Below, one piece after another: positions 45,773-57,779 of a stretch of 64,000 nucleotides of DNA. The first letter of the stretch is position 1. Every line of letters starts with the position of its first letter. The notes beneath the pieces are model-generated. The model was not told the DNA's origin and ran no database searches. It saw only the letters and a program-made list of their open reading frames with translations. Source of the stretch: Plantago elongata (lineage: Eukaryota; Streptophyta; Magnoliopsida; Lamiales; Plantaginaceae); assembly GCA_036897095.1 (NCBI GenBank), contig JAYMSP010000234.1, positions 1 through 64,000 on the forward strand, read 5' to 3'. A program made the position numbers and the translations under genes.

Positions 45773-48700
45773 TAGTATATTTCGATTGACTTGGAAAGAC
45801 GCAACGTAGAAATAATTATTCATATGCACTATTATGATTGGGGCGTGAACCACCACATTCTTGATACTGTCGAGCGACTTCGACTAGTATCAAAGAAGTT
45901 TTCTCTTAAAAGTATAAAGTTAAAAGAAATTTCTCTTTTCAAAATTGATTTAATTTATTATGCAAAAATATTTACTCTAATTTTGTGGCAATAGTTTTCT
46001 TTTGTTATTTTGTAATTGGTCTGAAGTGAGGTGTAAATTGGATGTTATAGTGTCAAAGGGCCTGCTTCACGTGGACACCTCTGGTTCATACACATGGGCC
46101 AATGGCTCTGCGTGCTGTCTCTGCTTGGACTTTTCTTTCAACGTTAATAGTATATTGAAATCCCACCATTTAGATTAAAAATTCGACTATACATATTTCG
46201 TCGAATATTTTTTACATGATCGTTTGTTTTTTGAACCATTTAAAATTCGTACAAACTTACTTATTTTCAAACTAGTTAATTTTAACTTTTTACGATCAAC
46301 ATTTAGAAACATAAATATATCCTTTTCATCGCATACATAATAAGATCTTTAACATCCGTGGAATGTGGATCTGACATTATTGCAATAGTTATAAACTCAG
46401 TTTTGTTGTATGTTTCGTATTTTAACACATTACATTAGACGACATTTCTTAGGATCATGTCAGTGATCCTACCTGTCCTACGTTTTGGTTGTCTTATACC
46501 TCCTTAATAGTTCCTCACTTTAACTTCTTTTGCTTAATAATATAATTGTGTGATTAGACATGGTTTTTGTCTTCTCTATAGAACATTAGAAGTTAGAGAG
46601 TCTAATTATGGGGTAACGTCGTGAATCACATTACTTTATATCCAATATCTCGCCATTAGATAGTGAGATTGATAGAGTCATCGATGGTGTATCATATCCT
46701 GCCACTGATATGAATGTGATTAGAAATACAAAGAGTAATTACGGTCCATTAGAAGATAGTCGTCTTATGATAATTTGCTCGTTACATGACGATTTGCACC
46801 ACGATTGAGTGACCCGGTGGGACTGGTCTCACATAGAATGCAAGTGATATTTGTCCTCTTTCTCCATTTGTCTTCATTTTCCATTTTCGCTTTCTTTTTT
46901 CTAATATTCGTGATAAGTACAAGCTCGATGGATTGTTCTGAAATACCATAAGCCTTGGGACTTGCTTTTTTAAACTCATCATCTCTATTCTTTGTAATCT
47001 TCCTTTCAGTCAAACAAACTGTAGCAAGCTAGGGACACATGCATTATCATCTCATGTTCATGTTTCTTGGAAACAATGAAACATAATCCTGTTTCCTTTC
47101 ATATTGCACACCCCGGATCTCATTCCTGATAATGCATTGGCCACTGTTATAAATCGAACAATATCATACCAATCGACTTATTCAATACTTGATAAGATGA
47201 CGCGTTGGTGGTGGCTTGTCATGTAGTACTACTAGCTACCTAGCTTCAAGCCATTTACATAGCACAATTAATTCTTCCACATAAATTAAACATAATGCAG
47301 ATTGATAAGAAACATATCACGTCATATTATATAGAAGATAAATATTTGAAGCGTAACCAATTTGGCAACGTAAACCTTGTTCTATCTACATAATAATACG
47401 GACAAATGAAATGATAAAACACTTGAGTTAGATAATATTATATATGCTAGAAAAACTTAGAAAAGCCCCCTTCTTTTTTGTTAAAGACATCTAATCAAAC
47501 TACTTAACCTTAATTCTAACTTAACTAACCTAGGTGCCAGCATTTGAAACACATACTAAACACATATAAAGTTTGATTAATTTATGATTAAGCACGTTGT
47601 GGTTTCAGTCAATATTATTTGTCTTTCCCATTGGCAACATTATACCCATAAACCATTCTTTATGAAACAAATGTACTCCACTAATGCTGTAATCTGTTTG
47701 ATCTCTTAGATGGTTCCACAATCCGTTGATCGAATCATATCTTCATTTACCACGATATTCACGTTATAAAAACCCATGAAGTCAAATTTCGATGAATATC
47801 CTACAATGTTGTATACTAATTGTGTAATTTGTAGGTAAATTATAAATTTTTATCTATTATTATATACTAATATACATATGCACCTTTTTGTGTAGGGTTT
47901 TTAGGACTTTTCAGACTTTTAAGAGGAGTCACATTTTCAACATCCACAATGAACGAATTTTTACGACTTGTGTTATATGTACCTACTTAGCAAGTGCATG
48001 TGGTTTATGTTGGTTTGCGGCAAGTTTAGAGGGTTGTCTAGGGTTATATAGTCCGCACCAAAGCGGACACAAATAAGTTGTAAGGAGTCGAATCTTGTTT
48101 GGATCCAGATTGACTGTTTCGGATTCAAGTTTCATTTTTATTTCAATCTTAAAATATGTTAAATTTAAAATATTTTTCTGAATTTAACTCAACTCTTTTA
48201 ATACTACTCTCCGAATTCGTATTAACCTTATAGAATCATATAATTTCAGTTCGTATTATTTGATCGGATGATTCGGATTAAACTACTTTAAATGAATTTT
48301 CTATCGGTTAATCTCGGATCGACCTGGAGTTATTCGACACCAGTGTAGAAGGAAAGTTAAATACCAACCACGTCGACTAAGAAGTAAATTGTCGTGGAGT
48401 GAGCAATTGAGGATGACTAAAGATGTGCCCCTCCACTTGCTAAAATATTGAAATTCAGAGAGAAATAAATACTCTTAAAGTTACGACGACAAATTAGTGT
48501 AAGTAAATTAATTCTATCTTGTCTATGTGGTAATTGGTTACGTTACCAAAATTAGAAAGCGACATTTTTATCGACATTTAAACAGAACGAGCTTATTAGT
48601 TATTTTCTCTGCCGACGTCAAAACACCCTGCCCACTTAAATTTCTACCTGCATCAACATTCCATTTTCTATTTATATTCTTTTCAATTTAAAATCACTCC

Positions 48701-49780
48701 ATTCAAGTTCAGTTTAATTCAGTTCAATTCGACTTAATTATAGTTTATACCTTACTTCAGTTTAGTTTAGTTCAGTAAATAGTTGAAGAAAATAAAGTTA
48801 TAAAATTATACCAATTTCAAATTTATTTAGTTTTTATATATGTACATGCCACTTTTGTAATACTACGGGCTGATCCATACATTTGTTTTATTACATTCAG
48901 TGCAATAGTAGTGAACGTCTTTCTTGGATCATGGTCACCCTTGTCAAATATAACATTTTGAAGTAATTTAAAAGTTCTATGTGTATACATTAAGTTCTGA
49001 GTTTATTTCGTTGGAGTATAATTTATTATGAATGAAGGTAGTATATTTTAACTTATCATGAATATGTTAATAGGCATGTAAGCTTATTCCAACATATATA
49101 GTCATAAATGGTACGTAAAGATGTAGGTTGTACCCAGTTAACAAAATTTATAAAAAAAGAAAATTTTTAAATTTTTATTGCATTTCTTCACACTAGTATA
49201 TAAATGTATATTTTCACTCTAGATATACAATTACACGGTATATCTTCATAATGGCCGATGTTGATAATTTTATTTTTATAAAAGGGGATTTTATAATTTA
49301 TGAATAAAATGAATCTTCGTCTATAATTTTTCCATGAGAAAATTGAAAATGAGTTTGAATAGAAATTACCTTGGGCCATATAATTGGATCATATTCTAGG
49401 CCTAGTCTAAATTATCAAGCATTAGTGGTAGTCCTTCAGTTCAGTGGGTATAATAAGCCCACTACATGAGCACACGGAAAGCCCAACGAATAATAGATTT
49501 ATATAATCTGACTATTTTTTTTTTATTTTTTATCTTTTATCATTTAAGATTAAATTTTATTCAACAGAATTTTAATGAACTGAACTGAAGTATAGTATAA
49601 AATATTATTAAACAGAGCTGGACTGAAGTATAGTATAAAATATTATTATCATAGATTCAAGGGTAACTAGGAGAAACTCTCATCTTTACCCATAAAATCT
49701 TGCAAACTCAATCTAAATGCCAAGTATGATACACGAAGATGGCAGCTTATTTATTGGAGAGCATCTCCATAATTGTAGGT

Positions 49781-50761
49781 TTATGAAGAGAGTATAAAGT
49801 TCTTCAAAACACCATACAAGATCTTGGCAGCAGGCTCTTCAACCAACTCATATCCATGATATCCACCATCTCTAAACTCTCCAACAACATCAACTCCTTT
49901 GCTCTCCAACATCTTCACTAGTCCCATTTGACGATCAATTAGCGGGTCACCATCAACTCCAGTGACCAACAATTTCCACTTAAGATATTTCACCTTCTCA
50001 ACTAACTCTAACTTTAACCCCGCAATCGGATTACAATACTCGTGATCGCGGTCAGTGTTGACCGGCAATACCAGTTCCCAGAGTAAATCAGTTAGAACTA
50101 GGGGTGCTCGTTTATCATTAACTAACCTTAGCTCCGATGGGGAGCGTTCGACCCCACCAAAAAACGGATGGTGTAATATTAAGCCTCGAATTTGAAGAGG
50201 AGCAAGTTCGTCAGCACGAGTGGCCATTTGCAACCCAACGTAGTACGCGATGGTACCCCCCGAACTTGTTCCCATGAGAAAACACTTGGACAAATCAGCA
50301 TACTTATACAACCAATCATCATTGGAGGTCTTGATCCAGTTAAGGGCTTCAATCGAGTCATTGAACGCTGCTGGCAGGCGATGCTCTGGTGCAAGACGAT
50401 ACTCTATCGACACAACCATAGCTGGAACTTCAATCCCAATATCGAACAAGAACTTCTGGAAAAACACCGAGGATACACTTCCTATGACGAAGCCTCCACC
50501 ATGAAAGTATATTATGAGGGGCAATTTCTCAGTAGATTGATCAAGTTTGGGATTGGGCATGTACACGCGTGCCCAAGTACCATTTTGTTGGTTGATGGAA
50601 ACATCTTTCGTCAGGATTTCAAGTGTAGGATCGGAAGAAGGCGGAGTTGAAGGGATACGAGAAGGTAGACGGGTGGTCGACCCATCTGGGTTTTTTACCA
50701 GTCCCAAGAAGCCATAGGGATCGGTACTCGGATCAACCTGCCCGGCATTTTTCGAAGACAT
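49781..50761 (-). CDS. CXE: Plant carboxylesterase (HSR203J/CXE type), copy A
   Basis: Intronless, 326 residues, alpha/beta-hydrolase of the hormone-sensitive-lipase-like plant CXE family. Oxyanion-hole motif YFHGGGFVIGS (86-96), nucleophile Ser166 in GTSSGG, acid in VDGDPLIDRQ and His in GGYHGYE near the C-terminus complete the triad. Such enzymes hydrolyse small esters; relatives include the hypersensitive-response marker HSR203J and non-catalytic GID1 gibberellin receptors, but here the triad is present. A longer frame from 50818 exists, but the CTATATAG box at 50808-50814 lies inside it, so MSSKNAG at 50761 is the better start. N-terminal PSTDPYGFLGLVKNPDGS is shared with copy B. Substrate unknown. 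Confidence 0.9.
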   Translation of the reverse strand: MSSKNAGQVDPSTDPYGFLGLVKNPDGSTTRLPSRIPSTPPSSDPTLEILTKDVSINQQNGTWARVYMPNPKLDQSTEKLPLIIYFHGGGFVIGSVSSVFFQKFLFDIGIEVPAMVVSIEYRLAPEHRLPAAFNDSIEALNWIKTSNDDWLYKYADLSKCFLMGTSSGGTIAYYVGLQMATRADELAPLQIRGLILHHPFFGGVERSPSELRLVNDKRAPLVLTDLLWELVLPVNTDRDHEYCNPIAGLKLELVEKVKYLKWKLLVTGVDGDPLIDRQMGLVKMLESKGVDVVGEFRDGGYHGYELVEEPAAKILYGVLKNFILSS

Positions 50762-50807
50762 TTTTACTATGAATGATTGATGCAACTGATCTATGGGAAC
50801 TACAACT

Positions 50808-50814
50808 CTATATA
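50808..50814 (-). promoter_or_regulatory. TATA box of carboxylesterase A
   Basis: CTATATAG read on the minus strand, ~47 bases before the ATG at 50761. It argues against the in-frame upstream start at 50818. Confidence 0.6.
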
Positions 50815-50934
50815 GCAAGGTTTATTATGCACTTATGCTGATTCAAGCTTCATTGTCATTAATTAATCAATGGTAGGAGACTATTAGTAACACATCAATG
50901 TCAATTTGCATTGAATTAGTCTAACTGTTGAATC

Positions 50935-51130
50935 TTCAGCCAGGTACGTTCTAAGATTACTATTTATTGTTGTTAAAGTATTACAGTCACATACTTCCCT
51001 GGAAGAAATTGTTGAATTTTCAGCCAGGTACGTTCTAAAATTACTATTTATTGTTCTTAAAGTATTACAGTCACATACTTCCCTGGAAGAAATTGTTACA
51101 GTCACACATACTCCCCTGGAAGAGAAATCG
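50935..51130. repeat. 84-bp tandem repeat, two copies plus a partial third
   Basis: CAGCCAGGTACGTTCTAA.ATTACTATTTATTGTT.TTAAAGTATTACAGTCACATACTTCCCTGGAAGAAATTGTT starts at 50937 and again at 51021. The segment TTACAGTCACA.ATACT.CCCTGGAAGA follows a third time as a partial unit to ~51130. It lies about 180 bases upstream of CXE-A's start. Confidence 0.88.
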
Positions 51131-51280
51131 TTACAGTTCTGTAACGAATTATTAATCTTAAAAACATTTACTATTTTAGTTTGAGGTTATTTCACGGTCG
51201 ATAATGAAGTTGGTTAACTGAAAAAGTCGGATTTTTTCCAAAATATAGTAATTATTAATAACAAATTAAAAATGTAACAC

Positions 51281-52261
51281 TTATCCAAATAGTACAAAGT
51301 TTTTCAACAATCCATAAAGGATCTTAGCTCTAGACTCATCAAAGAGCTCACATCCATGTGCTCCACCATCGATGAACTCTCCAACAACATCCACTCCGAT
51401 ACTCTCCAACTTTTTCGCTAGCTCAATTTGTCGATCGACTAGTGGATCCCCATCACAACCCGTAACCAATAATTTCACCCCTTTAATTTTCATCTTCTCT
51501 AAAACCTCAAACTTTATTCTCGTCATGGGATTGCAATACTCGTGATCACGATCAGCTCCAATTGGCAGTGCTACCTCCCACGCTACATCCGCGGCGACTG
51601 GTGGAATAACATGATCATTAACTAGTCTCACCTCGGAAAGTGACCTTTGCACCCCGCCGAAGAAGGCGTGGTGTAAAATTATACCTCGGATCTCGAGAGG
51701 GGCAAGATCATCAAAGCACATAATCGCACGTAATCCCACATGGTACGCGATATTGCCCCCTGCACTAGTTCCCATGATAAAGCACTTTGAGAAATCAACA
51801 TACTTAGTCAACCAGTCATCGTTGGTGGTCTTAATCCAATGAAGGGCTTCTGCACAATCATCATATGCCGCAGGGAGACGGTGCTCTGGAGCAAGACGAT
51901 ACTCTACCGACACAATCACAACAGGTATTTCCAGAACAATATCAAACATAGACTTTTGGAACATTTGCCACGATGCACTTCCAATGACGAAAGCTCCACC
52001 ATGATAATAAACTATAAGTGGCAACTTCTTTGTAGGATTGGTAACAGATTTGTGCTTTGGATTGGGCATGTAGACTCGGGCCCAAGTGTTGTTATCTTGG
52101 TTGATGGGAACGTCTTTTGTAAGAACCGGTAGTGTGGGATCGGACGAAGGAGGGGAGGAAGGGAGGGAGAACGATAATCGCGTGATCGAGCCATCGGGGT
52201 TTTTTACCAGGCCTAAGTAGCCATAGGGATCTGTATTTGGATCAATTGGTGCAGAAGACAT
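51281..52261 (-). CDS. CXE: Plant carboxylesterase (HSR203J/CXE type), copy B
   Basis: Intronless, 326 residues, exactly the length of copy A and alignable throughout (NTDPYGYLGLVKNPDGS; EYRLAPEHRLPAA; DREHEYCNP-like block). Triad: Ser166 in GTSAGGN, Asp in TGCDGDPLVDRQ, His in GGAHGCE. The oxyanion loop is YYHGGAFVIGS, with Ala in place of the third Gly of copy A's HGGGF, and copy B keeps the Asn of SAGGN that A has changed to Thr. Start at 52261 is supported by a TATA-like TTATATATTAAG (complement of 52309-52318) ~50 bases upstream. Tandem duplicate of copy A in the same orientation, 0.5 kb apart. Confidence 0.9.
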   Translation of the reverse strand: MSSAPIDPNTDPYGYLGLVKNPDGSITRLSFSLPSSPPSSDPTLPVLTKDVPINQDNNTWARVYMPNPKHKSVTNPTKKLPLIVYYHGGAFVIGSASWQMFQKSMFDIVLEIPVVIVSVEYRLAPEHRLPAAYDDCAEALHWIKTTNDDWLTKYVDFSKCFIMGTSAGGNIAYHVGLRAIMCFDDLAPLEIRGIILHHAFFGGVQRSLSEVRLVNDHVIPPVAADVAWEVALPIGADRDHEYCNPMTRIKFEVLEKMKIKGVKLLVTGCDGDPLVDRQIELAKKLESIGVDVVGEFIDGGAHGCELFDESRAKILYGLLKNFVLFG

Positions 52262-54677
52262 GGTCGATTGATTATGTTCTTGATTGTTGATGAATGTGGG
52301 GCGGGCTTAATATATAAAATTTCGCTGTCCATTTGTGATAATTAAATACTATATGGTTCATTGGATCTTACGACCCGTCACGTTCATAGATGGCTGCTAT
52401 GCTACGTATGAATTAATTAGATACATTGTAACTATGGACTATTAAACAAGTCAAAGAAACGAAGGCCACAATGATACTTAAATTTCGTATTGTATCAATT
52501 GTCAGCCTTAATTTCATTATTCTTTGATAACGTTAATTTTTTTTCGAAACGGCCAAGATTACAACTATTCACTACATTAATCATATACCAATCATACCTA
52601 TAACCACCTTATGCCTCCACCAGGGATCAAACTCTACACCTCATTCTTCCTTCGAGCGTTAATTGACTGAATTCATAGTATTTTTGTTAAAATCTCTTTG
52701 GTCGAGGGTGACTGCGTAAAAGTAGGTGTTTTTAGGTGTTTAACCGGCTCTTGAGGAATTAAATGAGGTGCCAAACATGCACTTGGATGATTAATCCGGA
52801 TGCGAAATGTTGAAGAGAATTGGGCCGCACTAGATTAACTGGCATTGCTACCGAACGAGTTCTCTTGCGTGATGTTGTATGTGGACTGTGGTAAATTTAT
52901 ATTGGGCCTTAGCATTTGGATCAATTGAATTAACCAACTAAAGTAGATATATACAGCCCAGTTCTGCAATGGGCCTGTTTGTTCATGACATCTTATGATT
53001 AGCGAAGGCATAGTATCTTGAAAGTTGAAATGGATTACAGATAACCTTCGAATTGTTAATGTCGCATGGAATCCTTAATCGATTGTCGCAGTATTTTCAA
53101 ATATGTTTTAAATCTTTATTTGTACTTTTATAAGGCAAATTAAAATAAAATCCCAAAAGCAGGCCACAAAAAAATCATGATTTGGTGAGCTTGGTCTCCC
53201 ACAAGTCTACAAGCATATCTTGCAATCTTGGCAATGGATAAAGGCCTCTTTAAAAACAAAATAATACTAGCATTGCATTTATTTAAATGATTATTTGAAT
53301 ATGTTGTAAAATAATTCCAGATATGGAGATCTTGAAGGACATGAATGGGAGTATATTATGATTGGTATGTAGAAGAAGAAGAAGAAGATATGGTTGGTTT
53401 GGGTGTTGAGATTTGCAATGATAAATTTATTTCGATTGGATGATGCTATATTTATATGGCCTGATCATGATTTGATCCTATGAATCTTTGTAAATAATAT
53501 AAAACTTGGATAAATGAAAAATAATTGTCTTCTTGATACTCTAGTGTATAATAATGAAAAATATGTTTCAGATTTGAAAATATAGTGACGTTCTACCTGG
53601 AAAGCTTGGTTGTAGTTAGCCTTAGCCAAGTGGGTCTATATATAAGTTTTGTTTCCCATGTTGGGTAATTAGTTTAGGTCCATTAGCTTTATGATCGTGC
53701 AAATTTGGGTTATACATGTTCAGGATAGAATCAATCATTTATTGGTGTAAATTATTGCAATCAAGAGATGGTGCACTTCTTATCCATTATTACCGCTTAC
53801 TAAAATAATAAATTGAGTTTGTGTTACCATCTATCAAATACAAATTCACCGGTTCAGTTCAACTCTACTTGAATATACTATAATTCAATTCAATTCAATT
53901 CAAACCAATTCAGTGCGAATAATCATAATCGAAGTGAACAAAGCCTAACAAGTTATGCGTTTGTCGATCGACCAATACTTTGGTTAAATAGTCGAATAAA
54001 CTCATACAAATAATACCCTTATGAACATAATTCGACTTATATGTTTCATTTGCCACAAATTAAAAGTATGAAAATGACTTGTACAAGGTTAGTGCCCTAA
54101 CCTTAAAATTGGAAATTGCATAGATTAAACCTAATATTCCAAAATGTATTAAAATATTCATACTCTAATACGACATGTGTTGTATACTCGATTAATAAAT
54201 CATATGGTACAATTATGGAACTAGCTGTACAATTATGGAACGTCAAGCTAGTTAGAGCGCGGAGTTCTACTATCCTCTGATAGAAAATTTGGTTGAGGAA
54301 TCAAAATTTCAGTAGCAAAATCCTTTCAATTTACAACTTAACTGAGGTCACTTTTACAAGCTCATAACTAATTTATATATTCCACGTTTACATTTCCACA
54401 AGACCAAGTAAGGACTTTCACTTACAAAATATGATTTCAACACTCACTATAGACTCTTGATCTTAAGCTTACAAATACTCAAACCAGATGATCACTTGAA
54501 CAATTAACATTACAGAACTACTGTAAAATAGATACCTAATAAATATTATCGATTGAATCTCAAACCATGCATGCAAATGCAATGCACTTATTATTCAAGC
54601 CCAAACAAATTATTCATGCATGCTCAATGCAGCTCAAACTCTATGTATAACTAGCTGGCTAACTAACCCATATGAGA
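52262..54677. other. Spacer between carboxylesterases and bHLH cluster
   Basis: CXE-B promoter, then an S2 SINE-like copy (52545-52670), then AT-rich sequence with an (GAA)n run near 53370 and a (CAATT)n-like run near 53880. A (GATGATTT)-type fragment CATATGGCCTGATCATGA near 53450 echoes a phrase in GA20ox exon 1 but is too short to matter. No gene. Confidence 0.5.
52545..52670 (-). repeat. tRNA-related SINE-like element, family S2, copy 1
   Basis: On the minus strand: GAGGTGTAGAGTTTGATCCCTGGTGGAGGCATAAGGTGGTTATAGGTATG..TGGTATATGATTAATG..CGTTTCGAAAAAAAAT. The box-B-like GTTTGATCCC and the following 60 bases match the copy at 57555-57725. Confidence 0.6.
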
Positions 54678-55958
54678 TCATAAGTTCACCACTTCTGTCA
54701 ATCTTCTTTCCAGCATTGATACATCAATGAAACTCGCCGTTTCTTCACTTGCCTGCGAATGAAATTTGTCGATTAATTTTACCAAATTGATAAAATAAAG
54801 GTAACAAGGGGTGTTTGATCAGATTTTGTTGGTGAAGTTAGTGTTACATTTCCTTCACATAATAATAGTGGTCATGATTTAACAACATAACTTATAGTTT
54901 ATGATCGATCATAATAGAATTACATATCATTTAAGAGCTCGAATTGAACTTTTAGTTACCTGTGCAAGGATTTTATGGAGAAATCTGTCATCTGATCTGG
55001 TTGAAACACAGCTAACAACATTAAGATTTCTGGATAGCAATTCAATCATCACATGAGACAGCTCGAACTCAGAACCCGTGTTGATCAAAATCTCAATTTC
55101 ATCTTGCAATTGGCTCACACTAACATGATTATTAGGAGAATCACCACTAGCAATATTCCTGCTATTTGAGGATGAAGTAGATTGTTTCCTTAGCTTGTCT
55201 CGTCGAATTCCAGATTCTTTCACATTTTTTTCCAGTCTTTTCGTGTAAACCACTGCAGCGTTCATTAGATCAGATATCGACTGTTTTCCCTTCACAATGT
55301 GAGAAACAATACGTTGATTACTCTCTTTTCTTATGTTCCATTACAATTCTACTTCGATTTTATAATTTCTTCTTACACTATAGTACTTGAAAACTATGAA
55401 CATTATACCAAGAGAATAATCCAAAATGGCATGCATTAAAGTTCCAAACAATGTTAGATTCTTCAGTTAATTGCACTTTCCTTAATTTTTCTACCAAATT
55501 AAAGAATTATGAATAATTATCCAAAATATGCTATAATTCATACTCCAAGATAACTGGAATTACAATTTGACTAACAATATAATTAATTTAAAGAAATAAG
55601 GCAATAAAATCACCTTCAATTGTTCTCGAGGGAGAACGGATCTGAGTGAATCATAAAGCTGAGACATTTCTTGCCTCCTTTTCCTCTCCAACTCTCTATG
55701 CAAAGCCTTCTTCGCCTCCGAATCTCGGTCACTAGTACCCACTCGTGATGATCGCCCTGATCCGGTTCGCTTCTTTTCAGTTGTGTTGCTGGTACTAGAG
55801 TTGGCGAAGTTTAGCATATGAGCTGAAGGTGCATCAAAACCATATTGATCATCTACAATAACCAGATCTTGATTCATCACTTGATAATACGTAGAATCAT
55901 GATCATCGTTACTAGTGTTTCCGAACACAAGCTCATCTTGACCATTGAAAGGAAACAT
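54678..55958 (-). CDS. bHLH: bHLH transcription factor (bHLH36/118/120/125/126 group), copy A
   Basis: Three exons, 55958-55614, 55289-54960, 54752-54678; 249 residues, nuclear. The basic region (ALHRELERKRRQEM, about 86-99) keeps His, Glu and Arg of the H-E-R E-box-binding pattern. Helix 1 ends LYDSLRSVLP; exon 2 supplies helix 2 (SISDLMNAAVVYTKRLEKNVKE) and an ACT-like C-terminal domain (DEIEILINTGSEFELSHVMI; SCVSTRSDDRFLHKILAQ). N-terminal MFPF..DELVF is the hallmark of this plant subfamily, which is tandemly clustered in Arabidopsis too. Exon 1 ends right after the loop, the same place in all three copies. Function in this plant unknown. Confidence 0.9.
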
Positions 55959-56361
55959 CTTCAGAACCCTAGCTAACTAATTTGTTGGAGTTTCAGTGAC
56001 TTAACTAGTAATGGTTGTTTAATGGTTGTGTTGATTGGTTTTCTTTCTTTGCCAAGTAATAAACAAGAAGATTAAGGGAAATGGTCCCACCATTCTTTAA
56101 TTAATCAGGGATTATTCATTTTTCTTAAGCTAATGGCGTGGTTAATTAAGCATCGCAGATGACTTATGTACACACTTATCATGCGTTCACACCTGGTTTA
56201 AATTAAATCCGCATTTCTGTATAATTTTGTTATTACTAGTTTTACTTATTTGGCATATGCTTGCTGCCGACCACTTTATATATATGGCCGATACCTGTTA
56301 CATGTGATTAATCTCGGATTGGCTAACAATGAACTTGAAATCTTAGTTCAAATAAAATTTA

Positions 56362-56614
56362 GGGAATAATTGGAGTAGCATCCAAATGCTCGTTTGGATG
56401 CTACTTGAAAATTTTATGTTTGTTATGGCATTTAAATATCGAAGATTGAAATGGTTCTTCAGTATAAACATTTTTCTCTACCTATATAACAAACCTATAA
56501 TACCCTATCAAATTACAATTCTATACCAAACACAATTTTAACAATTCCACTACAATTCCGATCACTATTCAGACATTTAAATCGGGGCATTTAAGTCGCA
56601 TGCCAATCAGTCCC
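56362..56614. mobile_element. Tourist-like MITE, second copy, inverted
   Basis: 253 bp, aligns over its length with the complement of 3775-4026 (shared ATATAGGTAGA-type, GGGTATTATAGG- and GGAATTGTAGTGGAATTGTT-type phrases). Flanked by TTA on both sides; left terminus GGGAATAATTGG is diverged, right terminus is CCAATCAGTCCC. A perfect 11-bp hairpin TAGCATCCAAA/TTTGGATGCTA sits just inside the left end. Confidence 0.75.
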
Positions 56615-57306
56615 TTAATTAGTCCATCATCATGATTTATTATGTAAGATCACTGTAACAAGACATTGTTGATCTCACATATAATATGGATTAATATGAA
56701 GGTGTAACCAATACTTTACGGGATATGAGTAGATTCATATTTCGCCCTATTTAATATTAAAATTAATACTTTTAAAGATTTTAATGATAAAATGTATAAT
56801 TGGTGGGAGTCAGTTCGATAAACCCTTCCTTAAGGATAAGATTTGATTTTGGGAATTAAGCAAATGCATGTAGATGTAGGTATGTGATTTGTATTGGGTT
56901 CATCACCGGCCAAGTATATGTACAAGTTTGACACTACTACAAAATCACGAGGATCAGATTAGTTTCACTGGTCATATAATTAATTGCATACAATCCATCG
57001 ATGTTGATATGAAGATATCACATTTCAAATATAACTAATCCTCCATTAATAATGACGTGGTAGACAAACTGTCGACGTGACATTATTATAGTTTATCCTA
57101 AACAAAACCTCAACCTATCTGAGAAGATCTTGCCTTTTTCTCACTCTATTTCCTTTTCATTTAATTTTAGACTATGATTGCCAAATTTAAACTAACGGGT
57201 AGGTGGGAGATAGCCCGATAAACTAATTGGATTTAGCAAATGTGCTTTGTAATTTAACAATTTTATTAATTAGATGATGAGATAGTTTCTTCCAACTAAA
57301 ATCATA

Positions 57307-57540
57307 CTCCCTCCGTTTTAGGTTGAAAATTATGTGAAACCGGACATAAATTTTAATTAAAAAAATCATAAAGTATGAAAATAGATAATGAAATATGAAT
57401 GTGATTGAATAAAGTAGGATAAATAGTGAATAATGAGATATAATGTATAAAGTAGGAGAGAGATTTTATATTTAAGATAATGTAACTTTTAATTTGAAAC
57501 AGCCAAAAATAAAATATAAAATTTTCAACTTTAGACGAAG
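57307..57540. mobile_element. Stowaway-like MITE
   Basis: 234 bp flanked by TA. Left CTCCCTCCGTTTTAGGTTGAAAATT and the complement of the right end, CTTCGTCTAAAGTTGAAAATT, form a ~25-bp inverted terminus. AT-rich, no coding content, typical size and target site for Stowaway. Confidence 0.8.
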
Positions 57541-57554
57541 TACGTATATAGTAG

Positions 57555-57725
57555 ATACATTATTATTTTCTTAAACGATTAAGATTAGGTCATATACCAA
57601 ACACCTACTTACTTCTAAACCACCTTATACCTTCATAAGGGATCGAACTCTGCACCTACCTTCTTTACTCCTAAACCACCTTATACCTCCACCAGGGATC
57701 GAACTGTGCACCTCTTTATGCATCA
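57555..57725 (-). repeat. tRNA-related SINE-like element, family S2, copy 2, with internal 57-bp duplication
   Basis: On the minus strand GAGGTGCACAGTTCGATCCC (good box B) then TGGTGGAGGTATAAGGTGGTTTAG; the same module repeats 57 bp on (CTAAACCACC at 57614 and 57671 on the + strand). Matches the copy at 52545. Confidence 0.65.
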
Positions 57726-57779
57726 CTAACTTCTTTTCACTTACATTATGATTACACTATGTTTTATACTTCGCGAAAG

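Larger units (their letters stand above)
44126..49780. other. Long intergenic region with a nested MITE/SINE
   Basis: 5.6 kb of AT-rich DNA between GA20ox and the carboxylesterases. A Stowaway-like element with a SINE inside it lies at 45411-45772. An (AC)n-like run is near 45210. TTCAGTT/AATTCAG-rich stretches near 48690-48800 and a two-copy GGACTGAAGTATAGTATAAA repeat near 49575-49650 belong to the same unclassified dispersed family as 32795. Short frames here carry no recognisable protein. Confidence 0.5.
50762..51280. other. Spacer between the two carboxylesterases
   Basis: Holds the copy A promoter (CTATATAG 50808-50814, minus strand) and an 84-bp tandem repeat (50935-51130). No gene; a 73-codon minus-strand frame here exists only because the repeat length is a multiple of three. 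Confidence 0.7.

Noticed and set aside
50884-51105. 73-codon minus-strand frame with a repeated 28-residue peptide
   Set aside because: Produced by the 84-bp tandem repeat (a multiple of three); no start context or homologous wording.
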